Under the pieces are notes generated by a model that was not told the origin of the DNA, ran no database searches, and was given only the letters and a program-made list of their open reading frames with translations. The translations under genes and the position numbers were made by a program. A stretch of 64,000 bases of DNA from Akkermansiaceae bacterium. Its GTDB lineage: Bacteria > Verrucomicrobiota > Verrucomicrobiia > Verrucomicrobiales > DEV007. The stretch lies in assembly GCA_024233005.1 (NCBI GenBank), contig JACKQE010000003.1, forward strand, positions 248,001 through 312,000, given 5' to 3'. Below are positions 42,881 through 51,415 of this stretch, piece after piece (the stretch's first letter is position 1; every line of letters begins with the position of its first letter).

Positions 42881-43882
42881 TCAGGGACGGCTTCCAAACT
42901 CCTTGTCAGCGTCCGACTTCCGGTACAGTGCCGAATCGATCGGCTGGTCGGAAGGCACTTCCTTGCCGGCCAAGTGATCCATGATGGCCTGAATGGTACG
43001 GCGACCGATCTGTTCTGGGAATTGAATGGGATCGGCATAGATCTTTCCTTCGTGAATAGCCACCCTTCCTTCATCCTGTCCATCGAAGCCAATGACCGGA
43101 ATCAGATCCTGCTTGCCTGCTTTTTCCAAAGCCGCCACCGCTCCCAACGCAGAGGGATCGTTGATGGCAAAAATTCCCGCCAATCCGGGCTGCGATTGGA
43201 TCAGATCCTCCGTCACTTTGAAGCCTTTTTCTGTTTGCCCGTCCCCCGGCAGTTCAGCGACAAGGTCGATTTTACCTTCCTCGCGGCTGGCATTGTACCT
43301 TGCCAGGACATCCTTGAAGCCCCGCACCCGCTCCTGACAACTCTCCACCGCCCTGAAATCCAAAACCGCGACCTTTCCGCCGGTTTCTCCGATGGCCTCG
43401 ATCATGGCCTGCGCCGCTAGCTGGCCTCCTTGAAAATTGTTCGTGCCAATGTGAGAAACGACTTTTGCCGCAGGGTCCTTGCACTTGATGTCGAATGTGA
43501 AAACCGGAATCCCGGCCTCATTGGCTTTTTTGATCGGTTCGGCAATGGCATCCGATTGACAAGGATTGATCGCGATCGCCGCGACCTTTTTGACAATGAA
43601 ATCCTCTATCTGCGAAGCCTGTTTGCGGACATCATGGTCCCCGCTCACATAGACCACATCGAAGCCCTCTTTGGCAGCCTCATCGACCATGGCATCCTGG
43701 ATGGTCTTGAAAAACGGGTTGGACAGAGTCAAACAGGTCGCAGCGATGATTCCCTTGCTCTTGGGCGCGTCCGCGACAGGCGCTTTGTTTCCGGCATTTT
43801 TGTCGCAGGCCCCCACGAAACAAGCAACCACGATGGCCAGAAGGCCTATCCACACCATTCGACTACCACCAAAATTCAGCAT
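42881..43882 (-). CDS. Sugar ABC transporter substrate-binding lipoprotein (RbsB-like)
   Basis: About 333 residues from the ATG at 43882, giving a lipoprotein signal (LAIVVACFVGAC, then DKNAGN). The fold is Peripla_BP_4: GIIAATCLTLSNPFFKTIQD at the N-terminus, AIAINPCQSDAIAEPIKKA, then VAVLDFRAVESCQERVRGFK, and AGIFAINDPSALGAVAALE. Aromatic and charged residues suggest a pentose or hexose ligand. It is directly upstream of the ATPase gene, but the permease that would complete the transporter is absent, unless it lies elsewhere in the genome. The ligand is not predictable here. Confidence 0.88.
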   Translation of the reverse strand: MLNFGGSRMVWIGLLAIVVACFVGACDKNAGNKAPVADAPKSKGIIAATCLTLSNPFFKTIQDAMVDEAAKEGFDVVYVSGDHDVRKQASQIEDFIVKKVAAIAINPCQSDAIAEPIKKANEAGIPVFTFDIKCKDPAAKVVSHIGTNNFQGGQLAAQAMIEAIGETGGKVAVLDFRAVESCQERVRGFKDVLARYNASREEGKIDLVAELPGDGQTEKGFKVTEDLIQSQPGLAGIFAINDPSALGAVAALEKAGKQDLIPVIGFDGQDEGRVAIHEGKIYADPIQFPEQIGRRTIQAIMDHLAGKEVPSDQPIDSALYRKSDADKEFGSRP

Positions 43883-43963
43883 AGCCCCAGTGTGCCGAAC
43901 CCGCTCGAAGATGTCAAAACCGAACTTGGGGCTGGAAGGAAGACACCCCAGCCTCAAGTGGGC

Positions 43964-44650
43964 CTATTTTTTGATACCCCTGCCGCTACCACCACCGCTG
44001 CTTTTACTGCTACCACCGCCGCTGCTTTTGCTTCTTCCATCACCACTTCCGCTGCTTCGATGGTCTCCGGAACCGCCACGGTGCTCACTGCTGGAACGGG
44101 AACTCCCACCACTGTCACGGGACTTGGACGCAGAGGACGATGAGGAGGAGCTTTTCCGGTAGCGGTCGCCGTCCCGGCTTTCCAACTTCAATTTGTTCAC
44201 ATCGTAGCCTTTGGAATTGTACCAACCCACTGAATGGTATCCTTCAGGCCGGGTTTTGCTTCCCGTACTGCCGGCCACAATTTTGTAACCTTCTTTGGAT
44301 TTGCTGGATGATCCCGAAGAGGAAGATTTCCGATCCGATTCGCGCCGGTCATCATCGTGATCGTGGTAATCGCGTCGGTAACCATATGGATAGCCCCGGG
44401 AATAGGAAAATGGATAACCGTAACCATACCCTCCGTAATCATGATAATCCCTGTAACCGAAGGAATCATACCGGTAGGACGGATCATAACGGTTGTAGGA
44501 AGAACTTCCGTAGCGGTACACCGTCTCAGCATAGCGTGGGGGGCCATAAGCCAAGCCGGGACCGTAGGAGCTGACGCAGGAGGTCAGACCAACGGCGACA
44601 CCCGGCAGAAAAAGCAGCCGGGCCCAATAAGTGAAGCGGGGGGAGTTCAT
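43964..44650 (-). CDS. Low-complexity Tyr/Gly- and Ser-rich lipoprotein
   Basis: A 228-residue protein with a lipoprotein signal (LFLPGVAVGLTSC, Cys near residue 25). The front is rich in Tyr, Gly and Arg with YGYGYP-like repeats, and the back in Ser, Lys and Gly (KSSGGGSSKSSGGG near the end). A short ordered core (YKIVAGSTGSKTRPEGYHSV) lies between them. It probably sits on the outer membrane. I do not recognise the function. It is the upstream neighbour of the ABC binding protein on the same strand, but a co-transcribed role is not evident. Confidence 0.6.
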   Translation of the reverse strand: MNSPRFTYWARLLFLPGVAVGLTSCVSSYGPGLAYGPPRYAETVYRYGSSSYNRYDPSYRYDSFGYRDYHDYGGYGYGYPFSYSRGYPYGYRRDYHDHDDDRRESDRKSSSSGSSSKSKEGYKIVAGSTGSKTRPEGYHSVGWYNSKGYDVNKLKLESRDGDRYRKSSSSSSSASKSRDSGGSSRSSSEHRGGSGDHRSSGSGDGRSKSSGGGSSKSSGGGSGRGIKK

Positions 44651-44745
44651 GGGGAGCGGGAACGGAAACGTCCCTTGTAATGACGACTTTCACCCATTTT
44701 GGTCGCCGAACAACAAAGAACTCCGCAGATCCCCCGAGACCGGCC

Positions 44746-44775
44746 TTGCCATCGTTTGCCAGTCAGTTCTATATA
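44746..44775 (+). promoter_or_regulatory. Candidate promoter of the Gfo/Idh/MocA gene
   Basis: TTGCCA and TATATA are separated by 18 bases. The -10 box ends only 7 bases before the ATG at 44783, and no Shine-Dalgarno is visible, so the message could be leaderless or nearly so. Confidence 0.35.
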
Positions 44776-44782
44776 ACGACCT

Positions 44783-45871
44783 ATGCAAAAAAACATCTGT
44801 CGCTGGGGCATCATGGGAACAGCCGGGATCGCTCGCAAAAATTGGCAGGCTATCCGTAATAGCGGCAATGGCAGGCTCGTGGCGATCGCCAGCAGGGACC
44901 AGTCGCGGGCCCAGGCCTACATTGATGCCTGTCAGGCCCAAATTGCCCATCCCGTCAAACCTCGGGCCGAGGGCACCTATGAAGCATTGATCGAGGCCCC
45001 TGACATCGACGCCCTTTACATCCCTCTTCCCACCGGTCTGAGAAAAGAGTGGGTGATCCGGGCCGCCAAAGCCGGGAAGCACGTGCTTTGTGAAAAACCC
45101 TGCGGATCGACGGTTGCAGATTTGGAGGAAATGGTGGAGGCCTGCCGCGAATCCGGAGTCCAATTCATGGATGGCGTCATGTTCATGCATGGCACCCGGT
45201 TGGCGCGACTGCGCGAAACGTTGGATGACGGGACCAGTCTTGGCCGGCTCAAACGCGTCGCCTCACAGTTCAGCTTCCTCGCGCCACCGGAATTTTTTGG
45301 CGGAAACATCCGCACCGATCACCAGTTGGAACCACTGGGCTGTCTGGGCGACCTCGGCTGGTATAACATCCGGTTCACCCTCTGGGCCCTGGGCTATGAA
45401 ATGCCGCTCCTGGTGACCGGTCGGTTGCTTGATCAAACCGCCGACGGTGTGCCGACCGAGTTTTCCGGGGAACTGCTCTTTTCGAGCGGAGTCTCAGCCT
45501 CATTCTATTGCTCTTTCGTGACCGAACATCAGCAGTGGGTGAACCTCAGTGGCACCAAAGGCAACGTGCAACTCGATGACTTTGTGCTTCCTTGGTATGG
45601 GTGTGAAACAACCTACCGGATCTCGAATGCCCATTTTGAATTGAACGAGTGTGAATTCCACATGGAACGTCACGTTCACACCGTTGCCACTCGGGAGTAT
45701 GCCAACAGCCATGCGACCTCCCAGGAAACGGCCCTCTTCAGACGCTTTGGAGACTTGGTGCTCTCCGGCAAACCGGACTCCCATTGGCCGAATATTGCTT
45801 TGCAGACCCAAAGAGTGATGGAGGCATGCCTGCTTTCCGCCCGCCGGGGAGGGCAGGAAACCGCCCCTTAA
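44783..45871 (+). CDS. Gfo/Idh/MocA family oxidoreductase
   Basis: A 362-residue NAD(P)-dependent sugar oxidoreductase. The Rossmann region is WGIMGTAGIARKNW (residues about 7-20), and the family EKP motif is in HVLCEKPCGS near residue 105. The C-terminal beta-sheet domain has FGGNIRTDHQLEPLGCLGDLGWYNI, with the Asp/His substrate residues typical of this family. The substrate is unknown. It is not co-directional with the ABC genes on the other side, and the next gene is 120 bases downstream. Confidence 0.9.
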   Translation: MQKNICRWGIMGTAGIARKNWQAIRNSGNGRLVAIASRDQSRAQAYIDACQAQIAHPVKPRAEGTYEALIEAPDIDALYIPLPTGLRKEWVIRAAKAGKHVLCEKPCGSTVADLEEMVEACRESGVQFMDGVMFMHGTRLARLRETLDDGTSLGRLKRVASQFSFLAPPEFFGGNIRTDHQLEPLGCLGDLGWYNIRFTLWALGYEMPLLVTGRLLDQTADGVPTEFSGELLFSSGVSASFYCSFVTEHQQWVNLSGTKGNVQLDDFVLPWYGCETTYRISNAHFELNECEFHMERHVHTVATREYANSHATSQETALFRRFGDLVLSGKPDSHWPNIALQTQRVMEACLLSARRGGQETAP

Positions 45872-45918
45872 GGCTCCCAAAAGGACCTTCATTACCCCAA
45901 ATTTCGCCGAATTCCGTT

Positions 45919-45946
45919 TTGATCCGGGTCGATTCGGCGCTATAAA
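45919..45946 (+). promoter_or_regulatory. Candidate sigma70-type promoter before the trypsin-fold gene
   Basis: TTGATC and TATAAA with a 16-base spacer lie about 45 bases upstream of the ATG at 45992. Confidence 0.45.
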
Positions 45947-45991
45947 TGGCCCTCTCCCTAATCCCAGCCGATCATTCGGATCAACCCACTC

Positions 45992-46897
45992 ATGAAATCT
46001 TCCTCCCTGCTTTCCATCCTCTGCGCTCTTACCGCAGGGGCGTTCATCCAACTACCATCGACTGCTTCCGCCCAGGCTGTTGACGCCGGTGAAGCCGCTC
46101 GGTCCATGCTCGAGAAGTATAAGGGCACCATGGTCGTGGTCTCTGTGAAGGGACTTCTCAAAGCCAGTGGTGGAGGCAAATCGCTTCCAGACCAACCCCA
46201 GCTGCGGCGCACTCTCGGCACTGTGGTGGCGGAAAACGGCATGGTGGTGGTTTCCAACGCGGCCATCGATGCCAGTGTCGGACTGACCGGCAAGAAGGCC
46301 AAAAACGGTGAGGAAGTAGTCACCATCGAAGGAGTCAAAACTGAATTCGAAGCCGCTGAAGTCGCCTATGGCGACGGCACCGCCATCAAAGCCCGGGTCA
46401 TCCGGCAGGATGCCGATGCTGATGTGGCGTTTCTCCTCCCCGATCCCGCCGATGCCAAGGCCAAAGGAAAAGAGTCCTTCACCATGATTGACCTCAAAGA
46501 TTTCGCCTCCTCGGCCAAGGTGGGTGACGAGGTGGTGGGGCTTTCCCGTGCGTCCGAGGTTTACGGCTACATCGCCACCGTCATTGTCGGTCGCATCACC
46601 GGGGTTTTCAATCCTCCAGGAACCGGTGACCGGACTTACTACATCACCACCGCAGGCACCGCCCAGGGCATTCCCATTTTCACCCTTGATGGAAAACTCG
46701 TCGGAGTGACCCTGGAGCGCATTGTGCAGGGTGAGCGCACCGGTATTCTCGGTACCCTCCCAGCCAGTTCTCTCTCCATCATGGCCAATTTGGCGTTGGA
46801 ATCCGCCAAACAAACTCCAACGGCCCCCTCTCCTGCTGCTCCTGCAACCGGCGCTCCAGCAACTGGCGCTCCAGCAACCGGCAAAGGCAATCCCTGA
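45992..46897 (+). CDS. Exported trypsin-fold protein with degenerate catalytic residues
   Basis: A 301-residue protein with a signal peptide (LLSILCALTAGAFIQL, cleavage near TASAQA). The body looks like a chymotrypsin-type beta-barrel of HtrA kind, with GTVVAENGMVVVSNAAID and DADVAFLLP. The His position of a normal TN-H-V motif is Ala, and the Ser of GNSGGP is replaced in GTAQGIP, so protease activity is unlikely. The C-terminus carries three APATG units. It may be a binding protein for periplasmic substrates. No Shine-Dalgarno is visible; a promoter-like element is about 45 bases upstream. Confidence 0.6.
   Translation: MKSSSLLSILCALTAGAFIQLPSTASAQAVDAGEAARSMLEKYKGTMVVVSVKGLLKASGGGKSLPDQPQLRRTLGTVVAENGMVVVSNAAIDASVGLTGKKAKNGEEVVTIEGVKTEFEAAEVAYGDGTAIKARVIRQDADADVAFLLPDPADAKAKGKESFTMIDLKDFASSAKVGDEVVGLSRASEVYGYIATVIVGRITGVFNPPGTGDRTYYITTAGTAQGIPIFTLDGKLVGVTLERIVQGERTGILGTLPASSLSIMANLALESAKQTPTAPSPAAPATGAPATGAPATGKGNP
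46838..46882. repeat. Three 15-base tandem units encoding APATG
   Basis: GCTCC(T/A)GCAAC(C/T)GGC occurs three times in direct succession at the 3' end of the trypsin-fold gene. Confidence 0.85.
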
Positions 46898-46930
46898 ACC
46901 GGCAGCCCCTCCCAAGCAGCTATGATCTCC

Positions 46931-46966
46931 AAAAAACCCGGAGGAGTCCTCTCCCCCGGGTTTTTT
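46931..46966 (+). terminator. Intrinsic terminator after the trypsin-fold gene
   Basis: AAAAAACCCGG pairs with CCGGGTTTTTT across a 14-base loop, followed by G and further T residues. It lies 33 bases after the stop codon. Confidence 0.9.
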
Positions 46967-47069
46967 GTTCTCTTTTGCCGCATCCTTTCTACTCCGCTGA
47001 TTTTCCCCCCTTCACCCCCGTCGAGAAACCTTTCGCACTCCCCGGGAAGGAAAATTCTCCCCCCTCTCC

Positions 47070-48650
47070 ATGTTTGAACTGTTCCGCAAAAAAAACGGAA
47101 ACTACAAAGACGATCTGCTTTCCGGGCTCACCGTGGCGCTGGCCCTCGTTCCGGAAGCCATCGCTTTTGCCTTTGCGGCTGGCGTCGACCCGCTCATCGG
47201 TCTCTGGGCAGCTGTTTTCATGGGCTTCATCACCGCCGCCACCGGGGGCCGCCCCGGCATGATCTCCGGAGCCACCGGTGCCATCGCCGTGGTGGCGGGC
47301 AAGGCAGTGCAGCATGGTGACCACCTCGGGGAAGGCCTCGGGCTGCAGTATCTTTTCGCGGTCATCATGGTGGCCGGTCTCATCCAGATACTCTTCGGTT
47401 TGCTCCGACTGGGCCGCTTCATCCGCCTCGTCCCCCATCCGGTCATGATCGGTTTTGTCAATGGTCTCGCCATTGTCATTCTCATGGCCCAGTTCCCTTC
47501 CTTCCGCGACGTTTCCTCCGGAGAATGGCTCACTGGCCTGCCCATGGCCATCATGGTCGGTCTCGCCGCCCTCACGATGCTGATCATCCACTTTTTGCCA
47601 AAGGTCACCACGTCGGTGCCCTCAACCCTGGTCGCCATCATTGCCGTGGGACTGGTGGCCTTCTTCTTTTTCAAGGACTCGCCCACGGTGTCCGATGTTC
47701 TTGCCAAGTCAGCCAACAACCCCGAGGGACAGCTCTCTGGCTCTTTCCCTTTGCCCGCTTTACCAACCGGCATTGCCTGGGCCACGGAATGGCAATTCAT
47801 TTTCAAAACCGCTTTCATCGTGGCCATGGTGGGAATCATCGAGTCCCTCATGACCCTCCAACTGATCGACGAGATCACGGATACCCGGGGCCAGGGCAAC
47901 CGGGAGTGCATCGCCCAAGGGGGGGCCAATTTCCTCTCCGGACTTTTTGGGGGCATGGGAGGGTGTGCTATGATTGGTCAGTCACTGATCAACATCAAAT
48001 CCGGAGGCCGAGGCCGGACCTCGGGAATCACGGCCGCTCTGGCTCTTGCGTTTTTCATCATGATGGGTGGGCCGGTCATCGAAAAAATTCCCATCGCCGC
48101 TTTGGTCGGGGTGATGTTCATGGTCGTCATTGGCACCTTTGAATGGTCTTCTTTGAGGACGTTTGGAAAGGTTCCCTTCTCTGAAATCATCGTCATCTCG
48201 ACGGTCACCTTGGTCACGGTGTTCCTCCACGATCTGGCAACGGCCGTATTCATCGGCATCATCCTTTCCGCTCTAGTCTTTGCCTGGGAGAGCTCGAAAC
48301 ACATTCTTGTGAAAGTGGAAAAAGAAACTGCGGAAGAAAAAATCTATTCGCTCCAAGGGCTCCTCTATTTCGGCTCGGTCCGCGAGTTTAACGACCACTT
48401 CCAAGCCAGCTCGGACGTGCCAAACATCGTGATCGATTTCGTGGGAGCGCGCGTCTGTGACATGTCGGGCCTGGAAGCGATCAATGCCATGGCGGAGCGT
48501 TACCGCAAGGCAGGCAAGCACCTGCGACTGCGGCACCTCTCGGCCGACTGCCGGCGCATGCTGGAGAAGGCCGGCACCATGGTCGATGTGGAAGTGCTCC
48601 CGGATGATCCCGCCTACTCGGTGGCCAATCTTCGGCGCAATGCGATCTGA
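47070..48650 (+). CDS. SulP family anion permease with STAS domain
   Basis: A 526-residue inner-membrane protein with many hydrophobic helices. The N-terminal motif LSGLTVALALVPEAIAFA, the ATGAIAVVAGKAV region and LVPHPVMIGFVNG are typical of SulP/SLC26 transporters. The C-terminal ~100 residues (from about 425) form a STAS domain (NIVIDFVGARVCDMSGLEAI). It may carry sulfate, bicarbonate or another anion. The next gene lies about 86 bases downstream on the same strand. No Shine-Dalgarno is visible. Confidence 0.9.
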   Translation: MFELFRKKNGNYKDDLLSGLTVALALVPEAIAFAFAAGVDPLIGLWAAVFMGFITAATGGRPGMISGATGAIAVVAGKAVQHGDHLGEGLGLQYLFAVIMVAGLIQILFGLLRLGRFIRLVPHPVMIGFVNGLAIVILMAQFPSFRDVSSGEWLTGLPMAIMVGLAALTMLIIHFLPKVTTSVPSTLVAIIAVGLVAFFFFKDSPTVSDVLAKSANNPEGQLSGSFPLPALPTGIAWATEWQFIFKTAFIVAMVGIIESLMTLQLIDEITDTRGQGNRECIAQGGANFLSGLFGGMGGCAMIGQSLINIKSGGRGRTSGITAALALAFFIMMGGPVIEKIPIAALVGVMFMVVIGTFEWSSLRTFGKVPFSEIIVISTVTLVTVFLHDLATAVFIGIILSALVFAWESSKHILVKVEKETAEEKIYSLQGLLYFGSVREFNDHFQASSDVPNIVIDFVGARVCDMSGLEAINAMAERYRKAGKHLRLRHLSADCRRMLEKAGTMVDVEVLPDDPAYSVANLRRNAI

Positions 48651-48658
48651 AGGATGAC

Positions 48659-48689
48659 TTGCCTGGCAAAAGGCGGAACGCCAAGGCAA
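48659..48689 (+). terminator. Hairpin between the SulP and CNNM genes
   Basis: TTGCCTGGC and GCCAAGGCAA can pair with one bulged base around a 12-base loop, followed by a short TTT. It could weaken read-through to the next gene. Confidence 0.35.
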
Positions 48690-48736
48690 TTTCAGTCGTC
48701 ACCAGCCTCACACCCCGGTATATTCCCGCATTCGAT

Positions 48737-50065
48737 ATGCTGGAATTATTCATGATTGTCCTCCTGCTGTTGGGGAACGGCGTTTTCGCGATGGCGGAAA
48801 TTGCCCTCATCTCGGCGGCACCCTCCCGTCTTAAAGCCCTGGCCGACCAAGGGAACCGTGGAGCTCGCAAAGCTCTCGCCTTGTCCCAGAAGCCGGAAAG
48901 ATTGCTCAGCACCGTGCAGATCGGCATCACGCTTGTCGGGGTGCTTGCCGGCGCATTCGGAGGCTCCACCCTTTCTGCCAAACTGGCCCCAATCATCGCG
49001 CTTGTCCCCGGCCTGTCCCCCGAGGTGGCCCAACAGGTCGCCTTCTCCCTGGTGGTCGCAGGCATTGCCTACCTGTCTCTCATCATCGGGGAATTGGTGC
49101 CGAAAGGCCTCGCCTTGAGGCAGCCGGAACTCATCGCCTGCGTCATGGCCCGGCCCATGGATGCCCTCGCCAGGCTCGCCAAACCGCTTGTGTGGTTCCT
49201 CGAACTGAGCACGCGGGCAGTGATGGGCCTTTTCGGAAGAGCCCCGTCTCGCCAGGCGGGTCCGACCCGGGAGGAAATGCATGTCCTGATTAGGGAAGGG
49301 GCCGTGACCGGAGTGATCCAGGAAAACGAATCCGACATGGTCACCGGACTGCTCGATCTCCGGGATTTGAGGGCCGAGGAAGTCATGCAGCCTAAACCCA
49401 AAGTGCGCTTTATGCATGCCGGGGACGCCCTCGATTCAGCCCGGTCGGTGGTGCTGAACTGCAATCAGGAGGTCTTTCCCGTGATTGAAGGCAACCGTGA
49501 CCAGGTGCTGGGGACGGTCTCCCTCCGGGAACTTTATGGCTCCATCGATTCCAGAGCTGCGCTGGGAAGCATCGCCCAACCAGTGGTGTTTGTGCCGGAG
49601 AATCAACCCGCCCTGTCGCTCCTGGATACCCTGAGAAAAGCCCCCCACTCCGCCGCCATCGTGGTGGATGAATTCGGAACGGTCAGGGGCATGGTGACCC
49701 TGCGGGACCTGATCGAAGAGATTGTGGGGGACTTGTCAAAAGCCCTGCCGGATGCCACCGCGGCGGTGATCCGCGAGACCGGCCCAGGCACTTGGCTCGC
49801 CGATGCGTCCATGGAGATCGATGAGGTAACCCGTGCCATTCCCGAAATCGAGGCACTCGTCGAAGCGGAGGACGATCCATTCCAAACTCTGGGAGGCTAC
49901 CTCATGCATCGCATGGACCGGTTGCCCACGGAGGGGGAGATCTTCTCGGAAGGCGACTTCAGTTTTGAAATCCTGGACATGGACCGACACCTCATCGACA
50001 AAGTACTGATCCGGCAGCAGCCCAAGGAGTCGGACAGCGAAGTCGAAGAACCTCACGATAGCTGA
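48737..50065 (+). CDS. CNNM/CorC family membrane protein with CBS pair
   Basis: About 442 residues from the ATG at 48737, which begins the first membrane helix (MLELFMIVLLLLGNGVFAMAE). The CNNM domain is followed by two CBS domains (VMQPKPKVRFMHAGD and RGMVTLRDLIEEIVGDL) and a C-terminal CorC_HlyC domain (GGYLMHRMDRLP). Proteins of this group are linked to magnesium or cobalt transport and, formerly, to haemolysin. The N-terminal residues before 48737 in the same frame look non-coding. Confidence 0.88.
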   Translation: MLELFMIVLLLLGNGVFAMAEIALISAAPSRLKALADQGNRGARKALALSQKPERLLSTVQIGITLVGVLAGAFGGSTLSAKLAPIIALVPGLSPEVAQQVAFSLVVAGIAYLSLIIGELVPKGLALRQPELIACVMARPMDALARLAKPLVWFLELSTRAVMGLFGRAPSRQAGPTREEMHVLIREGAVTGVIQENESDMVTGLLDLRDLRAEEVMQPKPKVRFMHAGDALDSARSVVLNCNQEVFPVIEGNRDQVLGTVSLRELYGSIDSRAALGSIAQPVVFVPENQPALSLLDTLRKAPHSAAIVVDEFGTVRGMVTLRDLIEEIVGDLSKALPDATAAVIRETGPGTWLADASMEIDEVTRAIPEIEALVEAEDDPFQTLGGYLMHRMDRLPTEGEIFSEGDFSFEILDMDRHLIDKVLIRQQPKESDSEVEEPHDS

Positions 50066-50081
50066 AAGGCAAAGAACTGGA

Positions 50082-51386
50082 TCACAGGGCTCCGCTTTGC
50101 TTGATGTCGAGATACCGATTGGCCAGGGCGATCGGCAGATCCTGCGCCGGAGCATCGACCGCGATAATGCCATGACTTTGCAGGGTTTCGATGACACCCC
50201 GTCGCTCCTGAAAGTATCGGTGGGTTGCCGCAAGTTCCAAGGCATCCTGAAGCGTGACCACCGGCTTCTCCAACCGATCCTGGAGCGACTTTTCCCTTAG
50301 TGTCGCGGTGACAACAAGATGCCGGGTGCGGAGCAGACGCAGGGCCGGCATGAGGTCGCCCGAATCTTCCGAGCGGAGATTGGTCAAAAGCACCACCATG
50401 GCCCGTCGCCGTTGACGAGTCATCAGAAGGTTGGCGGCTTCGGTGAAATCGGTGGGCTGGAGACTGGTTTCGTAATCATAGAGATGGTTGAGGATGGCAT
50501 TCATCGCCGGGGCGCCTTTCACGGAGGGAAGCCAGCGCACCGGCTCCCCACCTGTGAGGACCCCCACCTGGTCGCCTTGACGCAGCGCGACATAGGAGAG
50601 AAGGAGCATCGCGTTGAGGCAGTGGTCGAACTGCGGCAGTTCACCGTCGAGCGCCCTCATCCTCAAACTGTTGTCCACCAGCATCACAACATGCTGGTTC
50701 CGCTGCTCCTGGTAGTCGCGGCTCACCAACTGGCGGTGGCGCGAGGTGGCTTTCCAATCGATTTGGGAGAGGGCATCACCGTCCTGGTATTCCCTCAATT
50801 GATGGAACTCCCGGCTGACTCCCCGCAGGTTGCGGCGGACGATTCCCATCTGCCGTTCGCGCTGCTCCATCGCGAGCAGGGCGAACCGGATGACAGATTG
50901 GTAATTGGGATACACTTTGGTCTCACTGGATCCGGCAAAACGTTCCCGTCTCAGCCAAAACCCGAGCGGAGAACTGAGCAGCGCTTCCGCCTCACCAAAT
51001 GCCACCCGTCCCCGACGCAGGAACGTGACCGGATACGTGATGGAGGCCCTGCCTCCTCCGTCGAGGTACCCCACCCAGGGCATGTCCTCAGTCTTGACTT
51101 CGGCCGGAGATCCGTCAAGCAGAGTGACCCTGGCCCCCAGGCGGCCGGGCAGATGAACCACGAGAGTAACCGTCTCGGCCACGCCCAACGCATACCGTTC
51201 CTTTAAATGCCGTTCTCCGGTGATCCGTGGCCTCGCCGCCCCCATTACCCCGTCAGCGATGGCGAGGAGCGTCAACAGAGCCAGCACCGCCCACCAAACC
51301 GGGGTGACAGAAGGCACCAGCGCAGAAGCCAAGCCCAAGCCCGTCAGCAGGCCGGCACCTTTCAACAATGTTCCGCCAGGTCGCAT
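50082..51386 (-). CDS. DUF58 domain protein
   Basis: A 434-residue protein with two N-terminal membrane helices (TGLGLASALVPSV and VWWAVLALLTLLA). The DUF58 signature is EFHQLREYQDGDALSQIDWKA-like, with a von Willebrand A-type region after it (HVVMLVDNSLRM). Such proteins normally work with MoxR ATPases. It is the last gene of the minus-strand MoxR cluster, 29 bases after the MoxR stop. Confidence 0.9.
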   Translation of the reverse strand: MRPGGTLLKGAGLLTGLGLASALVPSVTPVWWAVLALLTLLAIADGVMGAARPRITGERHLKERYALGVAETVTLVVHLPGRLGARVTLLDGSPAEVKTEDMPWVGYLDGGGRASITYPVTFLRRGRVAFGEAEALLSSPLGFWLRRERFAGSSETKVYPNYQSVIRFALLAMEQRERQMGIVRRNLRGVSREFHQLREYQDGDALSQIDWKATSRHRQLVSRDYQEQRNQHVVMLVDNSLRMRALDGELPQFDHCLNAMLLLSYVALRQGDQVGVLTGGEPVRWLPSVKGAPAMNAILNHLYDYETSLQPTDFTEAANLLMTRQRRRAMVVLLTNLRSEDSGDLMPALRLLRTRHLVVTATLREKSLQDRLEKPVVTLQDALELAATHRYFQERRGVIETLQSHGIIAVDAPAQDLPIALANRYLDIKQSGAL

Positions 51387-51415
51387 GGTGATTCTTGGTC
51401 AGCCTGGAAACAGGC

